Below, piece by piece: positions 50,411 through 59,000 of a stretch of 64,000 nt of DNA. A program made the translations under genes and the position numbers. This DNA is from Algoriphagus vanfongensis DSM 17529 (GTDB lineage Bacteria > Bacteroidota > Bacteroidia > Cytophagales > Cyclobacteriaceae), in NCBI RefSeq assembly GCF_000429465.1, contig NZ_KE386906.1, positions 1-64,000 of the forward strand, given 5' to 3'. The notes below the pieces were generated by a model. The model was not told the DNA's origin and searched no databases. It saw only the letters and a program-made list of their open reading frames with translations. How positions within the stretch are numbered: position 1 is the first letter of the stretch; the number at the start of each line of letters is the position of its first letter.

Positions 50411-50986
50411 TTACTTCAAGACTTTTTTGAGGATTTCTCTTTTGACAAATACTATCAAAAACCAGCTGATCCATGCCGCCGCTACGCCCACAAGTGCACC
50501 CATCACAATGTCCATGGGATAATGGACGCCCAGATAGACTCGGGTATAGCTCACAAAAGCAGCGTAAAGATAGAGCCAGACTAGGCCTTTCATTTTTCCT
50601 TTTAGCTTCCTGTTGAGAAAGACGGCCAAACCAAAGGTATTGGCAGCATGAGAGGAAACAAAGCCATAAAGCCCGCCGCACCTTTCATAATTGTGGATGA
50701 GCTCATCCCACCTAGAGTCATGGCAAGGGCGTAGACGCTCGAAAAAGGGCTTCATAAAACCTGACGAAACCTGATCTGCAATCAGAATAGTAATCGCAAT
50801 CCCTCCAAAAACCCACCAGCTATTCTGCGGGTCCAGTCGGTAGATTTTATAGATCAAAAAGAGGTAGAGTGGTACCCACGTGATGGTCTGAGTGGCTTGG
50901 TACATGATAGGGTCCAGCCAATCCAAATGATGGGCATTCAGCTGAAGGAAAAGTTCCTCATCCCATTGTTTGATAGTTTCGATCAT
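50411..50986 (-). CDS. PAP2-family phosphatase, membrane-bound
   Basis: 191 residues with about five or six membrane segments. The three PAP2 motifs are seen: KPFFERLRPC (KxxxxxxRP), YGFVSSHAAN (PSGH-type, here S-S-H), and YTRVYLGVHYPMDI (SRxxxxxHxxxD, here T-R). Such enzymes cleave lipid phosphates, for example undecaprenyl diphosphate or phosphatidylglycerol phosphate. Residue changes in motif 2 and 3 (Ser for Pro-Ser-Gly, Thr for Ser) are common in Bacteroidota. It overlaps hemF by 4 bases (ATGA), last gene of the TamA-like/hemF/PAP2 operon. Confidence 0.85.
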   Translation of the reverse strand: MIETIKQWDEELFLQLNAHHLDWLDPIMYQATQTITWVPLYLFLIYKIYRLDPQNSWWVFGGIAITILIADQVSSGFMKPFFERLRPCHDSRWDELIHNYERCGGLYGFVSSHAANTFGLAVFLNRKLKGKMKGLVWLYLYAAFVSYTRVYLGVHYPMDIVMGALVGVAAAWISWFLIVFVKREILKKVLK

Positions 50987-51894
50987 GGATGAAAATTAAG
51001 CCAGTCTATGTCTTTTTTTAAGTGCTGCTGCGTAAATGCCTCAGCGCTGCCAGGTGTAGGTTCATGCATATAGGTCCATTCAGCTTGCGGCGGCATGCTC
51101 ATCAGGATACTTTCTGTTCGTCCATTAGTGTCCAGACCAAATTTAGTTCCTGCATCCCAAACTAAGTTGAATTCTACATAGCGGCCTCTTCTTAGATTTT
51201 GCCAGGCTTTTTCAGTTTCTCCATATGGAACAGCTCCATTCTTTTTCATGAAATGACCATAGATATCAGGGAAAAGCCGGCCAAGCGACAGGCTAAACTT
51301 CAGAATATTTTCGAAATGTGAATCTGATGTAGCGCTAAGTCGATCATAAAAGATGCCTCCGATTCCTCGGGTTTCATTTCTGTGTTTGACGTAGAAATAG
51401 TCATCTGCCCAAGATTTAAATTTCGGGTAGTAGGTAGGATCGTATTGGTCACAGACTTTTTTGACTTCGGTATGGAAGTACCTCGCATCCTCAGGATCGA
51501 TATAGTGCGGTGTCAGGTCAATACCCCCACCAAACCAGTGGGTTCCATTGTCCATTTCGAAATAGCGGATATTCATGTGGATGATGGGAACCATGGGACT
51601 TTTGGGGTGTAGTACGATGGATACGCCTGTTGCAAAAAAGTCCGCTTGATCCAAGCCTAGTTTTTTGAGGATTTTGTCTGGAGTCGGTCCATGAACTGCC
51701 GAAAATGCCACTCCGCCTTTTTCGATGACTTTTCCATTTTCAAATATTCGGGTTCTACCACCGCCGCCATCGGCTCTCTGCCAAAGATCTTCTTTAAACT
51801 TCCCCTCGCCATCATGCAACTCCAGCTGACTGGTGATGTGATCTTGAATTCCTTTGTAGATTTCCGCTATTTCCTCTTTTGTTTTTCTCGCCAT
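50983..51894 (-). CDS. hemF: Oxygen-dependent coproporphyrinogen III oxidase
   Basis: 303 residues from MARKTKEEIAE; a longer frame runs into the upstream gene and is rejected. Family parts are RADGGGGRTRIFENG, EKGGVAFSAVHG, FATGVSIVLHPKSPMVPIIHMNIRYFE, WFGGGIDLTPHYI, ETRGIGGIFYDRL and RGRYVEFNLVWDAGTKFGL. It decarboxylates coproporphyrinogen III to protoporphyrinogen IX using oxygen, so the organism makes haem aerobically. It lies 7 bases after the TamA-like gene and is coupled to the PAP2 gene; no other hem genes are near. Confidence 0.96.
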   Translation of the reverse strand: MARKTKEEIAEIYKGIQDHITSQLELHDGEGKFKEDLWQRADGGGGRTRIFENGKVIEKGGVAFSAVHGPTPDKILKKLGLDQADFFATGVSIVLHPKSPMVPIIHMNIRYFEMDNGTHWFGGGIDLTPHYIDPEDARYFHTEVKKVCDQYDPTYYPKFKSWADDYFYVKHRNETRGIGGIFYDRLSATSDSHFENILKFSLSLGRLFPDIYGHFMKKNGAVPYGETEKAWQNLRRGRYVEFNLVWDAGTKFGLDTNGRTESILMSMPPQAEWTYMHEPTPGSAEAFTQQHLKKDIDWLNFHP

Positions 51895-51901
51895 GGTACG
51901 T

Positions 51902-54355
51902 TTAGAAAGGATATCCAATCCCAAAATTAAGAACTGTTTGGCCTTTGAGGCCAAAAGGTCGTCTGAAATTAATATTGTCAAGCACCCATCGCTCTCCCTC
52001 AGGCTCTGCGGGATCGACGGCTTTGGTGGCTAGATCTAGGCGAATGATCAGAAATTCGAAATCCATGCGGAGTCCCAGTCCTGTACCGACTGCAAATTCT
52101 TTGTAAAATCTGTCAAACCTAAAATCTGCTCCTGGACGACTGGAGTCGTATCCCACCATCCAAGAGTTGCCAATGTCTATGAACAAGGCCATGTCAAAAT
52201 AGCCATATAAGTTTCTGCGATATTCCAGCATCGACTCGATAATCATCTCTGCCGGCTGCTCAAAATCATAATCATAGCGTCCGTTTTCGCCGATATTGGG
52301 TACAGAGCTTCCTGGCCCCAGTCGTCGAGCCTGCCAAGCCCGTATACTGGTACCTCCCCCTGCAAAAAAATACTTTTCATAAGGCAGGATGCCAGCACTG
52401 ACACCGTAGGGCTGTGCAATTCCGAAATTGAATCGATAGGCGAAGGTCTGTTTTTTATCGAGAGGGAAATACCTCCTGAAGTCGGCCTGAAACTTCAGCC
52501 ATTGAAAATTTGCAAAGTCAATTCCCTCTTCATCATTGCTTCGGACATCGAGTAGATTGATGGTGGTACCACCGCTTTCGACGAATAGTCTCAGCAGTGA
52601 GGAAGGACGCGTATTCCAGGTGCCGTATTGATTGAAGTTGATGATGGACTGTGCAGAAATACTACTGACGAAAGAAGGAAGAAAAGACCAGATCAGGTTG
52701 TTTCCTTGATTTTGAAGGTCTTCCAGCACATCAAAAAATTCCTGAGTGATTTTAGGCGTACGGATGTAGTTGATGTCTGCGACATTTACAGTGAACTGTT
52801 GTCGATTATTCAAAGTAGCCCAGGAGTAAGCAAACAAGGCGTTAAGACCATTTCTAGTGTACTCTGGCCGATTGGTGTGATTGTAGCCGATTTGTGTCCG
52901 CGTGCTGGGATTGTATTTTCCGTATTTCTTTAGTGTATTTGGGGCAAATGGAATCAAGAATCTCGGGAAAATAATAGAAGCCGAAACTCCCAGTTCCTTA
53001 CTCTGATACACACCCTGGTTCGTAGCTGATGCTACGCCCTCGTAGCCCGCCCGGAAATTAAACTCCAGAATCTCTCCAGCTCGAAAGAAGTTTCTGTTTC
53101 TCAGAGATGTACTGAAAAAAGGCCCGGGAAGCTGCTCTGTGACACTGAGTCCAAGCTGGTTGGTCAACTGGTATTTTTGGGCTGGCTGTGTGAAAATATT
53201 GGCTGTCAGGGAAGTTCCTAAAGTGTCAAAGGTAATATTGACAAATCGAAACAAATCCAGATTGCCCAATTGGCGCTGACTCTCAATGACAGCTTGTCGA
53301 CTATAGCGCTCTCCGGTGTTGAAGAGGACTCTGGATGCTAAAATTCGCTCTGAATAGCGATCTCTATAAAATGAAAATTGGATGTCGTCAAATCTATTTT
53401 GAATCCTCTCATCGGTGAATTCATCCGAAGGTGGATTGATTCTGAAATTAATGGAATCAATCGTGTAGACTTCATGCTTGTCCGTGAATGTAGGCTGTCT
53501 GATTAGCTGCTCTATTTCTACAGTTTTTTTTATTGTGTCTTGGTAGACGTTGTACTCCAAGTAGGATTTGGAAAACATGTAAAAACCATTGTTTTTGAGC
53601 AGTTCTTCGACGCGGTTTCGCTCTGCAATGATGGCGTCTTGAGAGTAGCGTTCGTCAGTTTGGAGATTGGACCGAGACTCTGATTTTTTTAGCAGTTTGA
53701 GAATTTCTTCATTCTGAGACCTGCTGAATATCGAGTCCACCACATAAGGTGCATTCTCTTGCAATACATAGGTGACGAAAGCTTTTTTACCTTTGGTTTC
53801 TACTGTGAAATCAGTATTGGAGTCAAAGAAACCGTTGTTTTGCAGGTAGCCTGCCATGTTTTTTTCTGAGGATTCGATGAGACCTGTGTCAAGCATCGCT
53901 ACCGGATTTCCGGTTCTCATGAAACCATTGCCAAATTCTTCCTTTTTCTCCAAGCCTTCAATTTTAGAATTGAGTTTGTCCCTTCTTTTTTGAAGTTTTC
54001 TGTCATCGGGAAGACTGTCCAGCTGGGCACGTACTTGAACCAATTCTGCTTGTGCAGAGTCAATCTTGGCAACGACCTTTTCATGATCGTAGAATGAATT
54101 CCCAATTCGGTAAATAGTGACTCCAGGACTCACATTGAGTAAGGGGATTCGGAAATTGGGCTCCAGTTGATTGAGACCGGTAAGAGATTCTTCATTGGCT
54201 TTGTCCGCTCCTTCGATTTCCACATCGAACACCACAAACTCACCTTCGGGGATGTTTTTGGTCAGGGAACAGGCCATACTTAGCCCCAGCAGAGCAAGAA
54301 AAAGTATATATTTGGAGAATTTCAAATTCGGAAAATCAAACGGAATGCTTAGCAA
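51902..54355 (-). CDS. BamA/TamA-family outer membrane lipoprotein
   Basis: 817 residues from ATG 54355, or 807 from a TTG at 54325. The lipobox is LGLSMACSLTK, so the N-terminus is a lipid-anchored Cys, unlike classical BamA. Coiled-coil (KIDSAQAELVQVRAQLDSLPDDRK...), POTRA-like parts (about 180-330) and a C-terminal Omp85 barrel with RAWQARRLGPGS, YFFAGGGTSIRAW, the DIGNSW strand and the terminal NFGIGYPF follow. It probably inserts or exports proteins across the outer membrane. The TTG start gives MKFSKYILFL, a clean signal peptide, and avoids overlap with the divergent methyltransferase gene. Confidence 0.85.
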   Translation of the reverse strand: MLSIPFDFPNLKFSKYILFLALLGLSMACSLTKNIPEGEFVVFDVEIEGADKANEESLTGLNQLEPNFRIPLLNVSPGVTIYRIGNSFYDHEKVVAKIDSAQAELVQVRAQLDSLPDDRKLQKRRDKLNSKIEGLEKKEEFGNGFMRTGNPVAMLDTGLIESSEKNMAGYLQNNGFFDSNTDFTVETKGKKAFVTYVLQENAPYVVDSIFSRSQNEEILKLLKKSESRSNLQTDERYSQDAIIAERNRVEELLKNNGFYMFSKSYLEYNVYQDTIKKTVEIEQLIRQPTFTDKHEVYTIDSINFRINPPSDEFTDERIQNRFDDIQFSFYRDRYSERILASRVLFNTGERYSRQAVIESQRQLGNLDLFRFVNITFDTLGTSLTANIFTQPAQKYQLTNQLGLSVTEQLPGPFFSTSLRNRNFFRAGEILEFNFRAGYEGVASATNQGVYQSKELGVSASIIFPRFLIPFAPNTLKKYGKYNPSTRTQIGYNHTNRPEYTRNGLNALFAYSWATLNNRQQFTVNVADINYIRTPKITQEFFDVLEDLQNQGNNLIWSFLPSFVSSISAQSIINFNQYGTWNTRPSSLLRLFVESGGTTINLLDVRSNDEEGIDFANFQWLKFQADFRRYFPLDKKQTFAYRFNFGIAQPYGVSAGILPYEKYFFAGGGTSIRAWQARRLGPGSSVPNIGENGRYDYDFEQPAEMIIESMLEYRRNLYGYFDMALFIDIGNSWMVGYDSSRPGADFRFDRFYKEFAVGTGLGLRMDFEFLIIRLDLATKAVDPAEPEGERWVLDNINFRRPFGLKGQTVLNFGIGYPF

Positions 54356-55094
54356 AAATACAGTTAAGTTTATAAAATCCTTACATCAAAAAAAATACCG
54401 ATCTGAGCATGGTTTGTTCTTTGTGGAGGGAGAGAAGAGTGTTCTTGAATTATTGAGTTCAGATTTTAAAACGGAGAATTTATTTGCCACAGCTGACTTT
54501 TTGAATAAAAATCAATCTTTCATTCCCCAATCAGGTCTGGATATCACGGAGGTGACTCAAGCGCAGCTGGAATCCATGGGGCAATACAAAAGCAATGATT
54601 CGGCTTTGGCGGTGGTGAGAATGAAGGAAAACCGACTTCTCAAACCTCATCCTGATCAAATGATTCTCGCCTTGGATGATGTCAGAGATCCTGGGAATTT
54701 GGGGACGATTATCAGAATAGCGGATTGGTATGGTATCCGGCATATTTTAATGTCTGAGCAGACAGCCGAATTTTACAATCCTAAAGTGATCCAATCCACC
54801 ATGGGATCATTTACGCGGATTCAATTTTTTTATGGGAATCTCTCAGAAGTCATTCAAGATTGGAAGTTGCCGGTTTATGGAGCTTTTTTGGATGGGGAAA
54901 ATATCCATGAAATGAAGGAGGTCAAACCTGGGGTGATTCTTATGGGGAATGAATCAGTTGGGATCTCCTTCCAGCTCGGCAGGTTAGTCGATCGCAAAGT
55001 GACTATTCCTGCTTTTGGAGCAGCAGAGTCTCTCAATGTCGCCATCGCCACGGCGGTGATTTGTGACAATTTCAAAAGATTAAGTCAATACTAG
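54345..55094 (+). CDS. TrmH/SpoU-family RNA methyltransferase
   Basis: 249 residues from ATG 54345 (MLSKNTVKFIKSLHQKKYRS); the frame is open upstream but lies inside the TamA-like gene. A substrate-binding N-domain (EHGLFFVEGEKSVLELL) precedes the SpoU fold with its three motifs: DDVRDPGNLGTIIRIADWYG, ILMGNESVGIS, and IPAFGAAESLNVAIATAV. It uses AdoMet to 2'-O-methylate a ribose in rRNA or tRNA, similar to RlmB/TrmH types; the position is not deducible. Its stop shares one base with the following GTG start, so the two are coupled. Confidence 0.9.
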   Translation: MLSKNTVKFIKSLHQKKYRSEHGLFFVEGEKSVLELLSSDFKTENLFATADFLNKNQSFIPQSGLDITEVTQAQLESMGQYKSNDSALAVVRMKENRLLKPHPDQMILALDDVRDPGNLGTIIRIADWYGIRHILMSEQTAEFYNPKVIQSTMGSFTRIQFFYGNLSEVIQDWKLPVYGAFLDGENIHEMKEVKPGVILMGNESVGISFQLGRLVDRKVTIPAFGAAESLNVAIATAVICDNFKRLSQY

Positions 55095-56083
55095 TGAAGA
55101 AACTGATTTCACTTTTGCAAAAAGTAGGTCTTAATGGTTTTCTGTTGGGACTGCTGGGAGCCATTTTATTAGCGAGTCTCTTTCCGTCGTGGGGGGCATC
55201 GACTAGTGTCATTCCTTGGAAGCCAATCATCAATATTGGGATCGCTTTGGTGTTTTTTCTATACGGAGTCAAGCTGGACCCTATCCAACTTAAAACGGGC
55301 CTGTCCAACTGGAAACTTCACCTGCTGATCCAAACCTTTACTTTTTTGATATTTCCTGTCTTGGTGATTTTACTACTTCAATTGATACCTTGGATAGATG
55401 ATGATTTTAAGTTGGGCATCACCTACCTATCGGCTTTACCTTCAACTGTCAGTGCATCTGTAGTCATGGTGTCCATAGCTGGGGGTAATCTACCTGCAGC
55501 TATTTTTAATGCCAGTATTTCCAGCTTGTTCGGGGTGTTCGTTACTCCAGTTTGGATGGGAGTTTTGGGAGGGGCTAATTCCGATGCGCAAGTGGATTTC
55601 TTGCCTACTGTGACTGAGCTGACATTTAAAGTGATTTTGCCGGTTGTCTTGGGAGTCATCGCCCACTCTAAACTTTTCCCCTTGGTGAAGCAACACCTCG
55701 GTAGTCTGAAGTATATCGACCAGTCAGTCATCATGATGATCGTGTTTACCGCCTTTTCGGAGTCCTTTGCACAAGGTGTTTTTGACCCTTACAGTGGACG
55801 GATTTTGATTCAGATCGGGTTAGTGATGCTCAGTTTGTTTGTGCTGGTTTGGATGGTGATTTCATTGAGTTCTAGATTGCTGGGTTTTTCTTTTGAGGAT
55901 AGGATTACAGCCCTATTTTGTGGGTCCAAAAAGTCACTGGTTCATGGAGTAGTGATCGGTAAAATTTTGTTCCCAGATCCTGCTGTATTGGGCTTGGTAC
56001 TCTTGCCTGTGATGCTGTACCATATTCAGCAATTGATAATTGGATCAGCAATAGCTCAGTATTTTTCAAGAAAATCAAGGTAA
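55094..56083 (+). CDS. Bile acid:sodium symporter family transporter (YfeH-like)
   Basis: 329 residues, starting at GTG 55094. About ten membrane segments. Features of the PF13593-type SBF-like family: VFFLYGVKLDPIQLKTGLSNW, YLSALPSTVSASVVMVSIAGGNLPAAIFNASISSLFG, and the second-half LFCGSKKSLVHGVVIGKILFP with LPVMLYHIQQLIIGS. Substrates are likely small organic anions moved with sodium. Overlap with the methyltransferase gene suggests one transcript but not a related function. Confidence 0.88.
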   Translation: MKKLISLLQKVGLNGFLLGLLGAILLASLFPSWGASTSVIPWKPIINIGIALVFFLYGVKLDPIQLKTGLSNWKLHLLIQTFTFLIFPVLVILLLQLIPWIDDDFKLGITYLSALPSTVSASVVMVSIAGGNLPAAIFNASISSLFGVFVTPVWMGVLGGANSDAQVDFLPTVTELTFKVILPVVLGVIAHSKLFPLVKQHLGSLKYIDQSVIMMIVFTAFSESFAQGVFDPYSGRILIQIGLVMLSLFVLVWMVISLSSRLLGFSFEDRITALFCGSKKSLVHGVVIGKILFPDPAVLGLVLLPVMLYHIQQLIIGSAIAQYFSRKSR

Positions 56084-56161
56084 ATTAATATTTACTTGAT
56101 CGCTGCTTATTGCCTCAAGTTAATTTAGTGCCTACCTTAGGTAGAAAATATACTGATCATC

Positions 56162-57025
56162 ATGAAAAACTCAATCAAATACGTAATAGTTTTGATGTTG
56201 CTTTTTGGCGTCATGGCAGCTTCTCACGAGGTGCAAGCACAAGAGAAAGTAGATGTCGTGACTATGAGAAATGGCGAAGTAAGAGAAGGAAAAGTCACTG
56301 GGATCTCAGAAGCAATAGTGAAGTTTAGATATACTGGAGAGGATTTTGATTACGAATTGCATAAAACAGATATTTCTAAAATTCAATTTTCAAGCGGTAG
56401 AGTTCAGAATTTTGAGCAAGCTACCTCGGATGTGCCGGCTGATGGAACTCATGCTGGAAGCTCAGCAGATAGACATAACAAAATAGCCGTAATGCCCTTT
56501 GCGGTGATTACCAATGATCCAGGTTTGACAGTGGATCAGTTAAGGACGTTTATCCAGAATCAAACAGCAAATACAGTTCGGAATGAATATGGGACTCTTC
56601 AGCTACAAGACCCTATGACTACCAATGCGCTAATGGCAAAGGCGGGGATCACTACGGACAATATGAATACATTTACTCCATCAGAGCTGGCCATAGCCTT
56701 GGGAGTAGAGTATGTGGTCTTTGGATCTGTCAACTTGACTAATAAGGGAGCGCTGACTACTTCTACTGATGTATCTACTTATAAGGATAAAAATGAGCGT
56801 AGCTCAGGAAGCAGCAGAAATAAGGGCAGTGTCGTGTCGACTGGGAGCACGAGTACCACTATCGAATACGATACCACGGTAGACCTGCGACTATTTAATG
56901 ACCGTGGGGATAACCTATATTCCAACTCCAGACATGCTTTTGGATCCAGTACGGACGCTTATGAAGGAAGTATCAGTTATATGCTGAAGCGAACGCCTTT
57001 TGGCTCCAAGTATGGGAAAAAATAA
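56162..57025 (+). CDS. CsgG/TolB-N-like exported protein
   Basis: 287 residues. Signal peptide ending EVQAQ. A small beta-domain (VDVVTMRNGEVREGKVTGISEAIVKFRY, about 29-75) is followed by a domain like the N-terminal part of CsgG/TolB (KIAVMPFAVITNDPG, TNALMAKAGITTDNM...PSELAIALGVEYVVFGSVN). A low-complexity Ser/Thr loop (NERSSGSSRNKGSVVSTGST) comes next, then TVDLRLFNDRGDNLYSNSRH. Similar proteins detect or assemble envelope parts, but the function is unknown. There is 78 bases to the upstream transporter gene and a strong shared terminator downstream. Confidence 0.65.
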   Translation: MKNSIKYVIVLMLLFGVMAASHEVQAQEKVDVVTMRNGEVREGKVTGISEAIVKFRYTGEDFDYELHKTDISKIQFSSGRVQNFEQATSDVPADGTHAGSSADRHNKIAVMPFAVITNDPGLTVDQLRTFIQNQTANTVRNEYGTLQLQDPMTTNALMAKAGITTDNMNTFTPSELAIALGVEYVVFGSVNLTNKGALTTSTDVSTYKDKNERSSGSSRNKGSVVSTGSTSTTIEYDTTVDLRLFNDRGDNLYSNSRHAFGSSTDAYEGSISYMLKRTPFGSKYGKK

Positions 57026-57049
57026 ATGAGTCGTTCATGTATTATCAAC

Positions 57050-57080
57050 AAAAAGGTCTGGAATTAATCCAGACCTTTTT
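57050..57080. terminator. Bidirectional terminator after the CsgG-like gene
   Basis: AAAAAGGTCTGGA and TCCAGACCTTTTT pair around AATTAA. Flanking A- and T-runs make it work for both converging genes; its right arm touches the stop of the acyl-CoA-binding protein gene. Confidence 0.85.
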
Positions 57081-57340
57081 TATTGGTATTGGGCGCTTAA
57101 TTTTTCTACTAGGTCGATGTACGATTGAGCAGCTTCTTCTTTGGATTTGCCTTTGAGATTGAGCCAAGCATTGTATTTGGCAGCGGCCTTAAAGTCAAAA
57201 CCTCCCGGGCGTTCTGTTTCATTATCTCCTTCTGTGGCTTGCTTGTAGAGGCTGTAAAGCTGAAGAAGCTCTTCATTGCTAGGTCTACTTGTAAATGTTT
57301 TGGTGAGAGCTGCGGCTTCTTCGAGAGTTTTGGGTTTCAT
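57080..57340 (-). CDS. Acyl-CoA-binding protein
   Basis: 86 residues from MKPKTLEEAA. The four-helix ACBP fold is plain: LYSLYKQATEGDN (Tyr29, Tyr32, Lys33), FDFKAAAKYNAWLNLKGKSKEEA (Lys55, Trp59) and a final YIDLVEKL. These are the residues that hold the acyl-CoA in eukaryotic ACBPs. ACBPs are rare in bacteria but occur in Bacteroidota and some others. It likely buffers long-chain acyl-CoA in the cytoplasm. It is monocistronic, with 94 bases to gltA's terminator side, and no fatty-acid gene is next to it. Confidence 0.92.
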   Translation of the reverse strand: MKPKTLEEAAALTKTFTSRPSNEELLQLYSLYKQATEGDNETERPGGFDFKAAAKYNAWLNLKGKSKEEAAQSYIDLVEKLSAQYQ

Positions 57341-57405
57341 GATCCTTGTTTTTTGGTTTAAGATCAAATATGCATTAAAAACACCGGGTCAAAATTGTCC
57401 TATAT

Positions 57406-57436
57406 CAAAAAAGCCAACCTAAAAGGTTGGCTTTAC
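57406..57436 (-). terminator. Terminator of citrate synthase
   Basis: On the minus strand AAAGCCAACC and GGTTGGCTTT form a 10-bp stem with a 5-base loop followed by TTTTTT, 24 bases after the gltA stop. Confidence 0.85.
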
Positions 57437-57459
57437 TATTTCTAAAGATGAAAACCGGC

Positions 57460-58746
57460 TTATCGCTTGTTCATAGAAACATAGTCGCGCTCATTGGCTC
57501 CCACATATACTTGACGAGGACGACCGATAGGCTCTCCGTTTTCTCTCATTTCTTTCCATTGTGCAATCCATCCTGGGAGACGACCTAGCGCAAACATCAC
57601 TGTAAACATGTCGGTAGGAATACCTAATGCACGGTAGATGATACCTGAGTAGAAGTCTACGTTTGGATAGAGTTTTCTGTCCACGAAATATTGGTCATTC
57701 AGTGCAGCATATTCCAGTTCCTTGGCAATGTCCAAGACAGGGTCATTCACACCTAGTTTCTCCAATACGTCATCTGCAGCCTTTTTGATGATTTTGGCAC
57801 GTGGATCAAAGTTTTTGTACACTCGGTGTCCAAAGCCCATCAATCTGAAAGGATCATTTTTGTCTTTTGCTTTATCCAAATATTTCTTGGCATCTCCACC
57901 GTCAGCTTTGATGGCTTCTAGCATCTCGATCACGGACTGGTTAGCTCCACCGTGAAGAGGGCCCCAAAGTGCGTTGATGCCAGCAGAAATAGAGGCGTAG
58001 ATGGATGCTTGAGAAGATCCGACGATTCTGACGGTAGAGGTTGAGCAGTTTTGCTCGTGATCTGCGTGAAGGATCAATAGCTTGTCCAATGCCTTGGCTA
58101 CTACAGGATCCACGTCATATTTTTCTGCCGGAAGGGCAAACATCATTTTAAGGAAGTTGGAACAATAGTCCAACGAGTTGTCCGGATAGTTGACCGGATG
58201 ACCCATTTCATTTTTATAAGCCCAAGCTGCGAACGTTGGCATTTTGGCGATCAGACGCACCATGCTCAAGTTGATTTCTTCTTTGGATCTATTTGGATTC
58301 AAAGAGTTTGGATAAAATGCAGAGAGGGAACAAATCAAGGAAGATAATACGCCCATCGGATGAGCATTGGAAGGGAATCCATCCAAGATTTTTTTGATAT
58401 CCTCGTGTACGAGGGTGTGATGTGTGATCTCTTGGGTGAAGCTTTCGTACTCGGCCTGAGTAGGAAGTTCTCCATAGATTAGCAAATAGGCTACTTCCAG
58501 AAATGTGGATTTTTCAGCCAGATCTTCGATTCTATATCCTCTGTATCGTAGGATTCCTTCTTCTCCATCCAAAAAAGTAATGGCACTGGTAGTAGAACCG
58601 GTATTTTTGAAACCTGGGTCCAGGGTGATTAATCCGGTAGAGCCTCTTAGCTTAGCAATATCTATAGCAGCTTCTTGCTCTTTTCCGACGATTACCGGGA
58701 ATTCAAAATCTTGTCCATTATAGGACAACTTGGCAGAATCAGACAT
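57460..58746 (-). CDS. gltA: Citrate synthase
   Basis: 428 residues, the type found in most Gram-negative bacteria. Catalytic and substrate residues: His230 (LILHADHEQNCSTSTVR), His265 (WGPLHGGANQSV), His307 (GFGHRVYKNFDPRAK), the Asp of PNVDFYSGIIYRALG. GEPIGRPRQVY near the end is typical. Condenses acetyl-CoA and oxaloacetate to citrate in the TCA cycle. A long AT-rich upstream region of 254 bases separates it from the brxA-like gene; no clear promoter was found in it. Monocistronic. Confidence 0.96.
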   Translation of the reverse strand: MSDSAKLSYNGQDFEFPVIVGKEQEAAIDIAKLRGSTGLITLDPGFKNTGSTTSAITFLDGEEGILRYRGYRIEDLAEKSTFLEVAYLLIYGELPTQAEYESFTQEITHHTLVHEDIKKILDGFPSNAHPMGVLSSLICSLSAFYPNSLNPNRSKEEINLSMVRLIAKMPTFAAWAYKNEMGHPVNYPDNSLDYCSNFLKMMFALPAEKYDVDPVVAKALDKLLILHADHEQNCSTSTVRIVGSSQASIYASISAGINALWGPLHGGANQSVIEMLEAIKADGGDAKKYLDKAKDKNDPFRLMGFGHRVYKNFDPRAKIIKKAADDVLEKLGVNDPVLDIAKELEYAALNDQYFVDRKLYPNVDFYSGIIYRALGIPTDMFTVMFALGRLPGWIAQWKEMRENGEPIGRPRQVYVGANERDYVSMNKR

Positions 58747-58996
58747 TTTATAAGAATTTGGATTGCGTTTTTTTAAAAACCTTAAAATATGGCCTTAAGT
58801 TAATAAAATCCCATATTTTTTGAGGTTTTTATTATATAACGGGTGATTTGTTAATTTTAATTCAGATTGAAATTCCTTGTGAATATCGTCTAAAAACTAA
58901 ATAGAAAGATACTTTTGCGGGAATTTTTAAAATCTCCTTTTTTAATTTCAGAGATTCTCGAAAGATCAATGAAAAAAGCCCCGGAGGGCTCTTTTT
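58747..58996. other. AT-rich intergenic region with brxA terminator
   Basis: It carries the presumed gltA leader, no gene, and a plus-strand TACTTTTG (58910-58917) that fits the -7 consensus but lacks a good -33. The hairpin at 58972-58996 (AGCCC/GGGCT with flanking A and T runs) is the terminator of the suf operon on the minus strand. Confidence 0.5.
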
Positions 58997-59000
58997 GATA

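Noticed and set aside
54171..54344. N-terminal extension of the methyltransferase by 58 codons
   Set aside because: Encoded antisense to the TamA-like gene; family homology begins at MLSKNTVKF.
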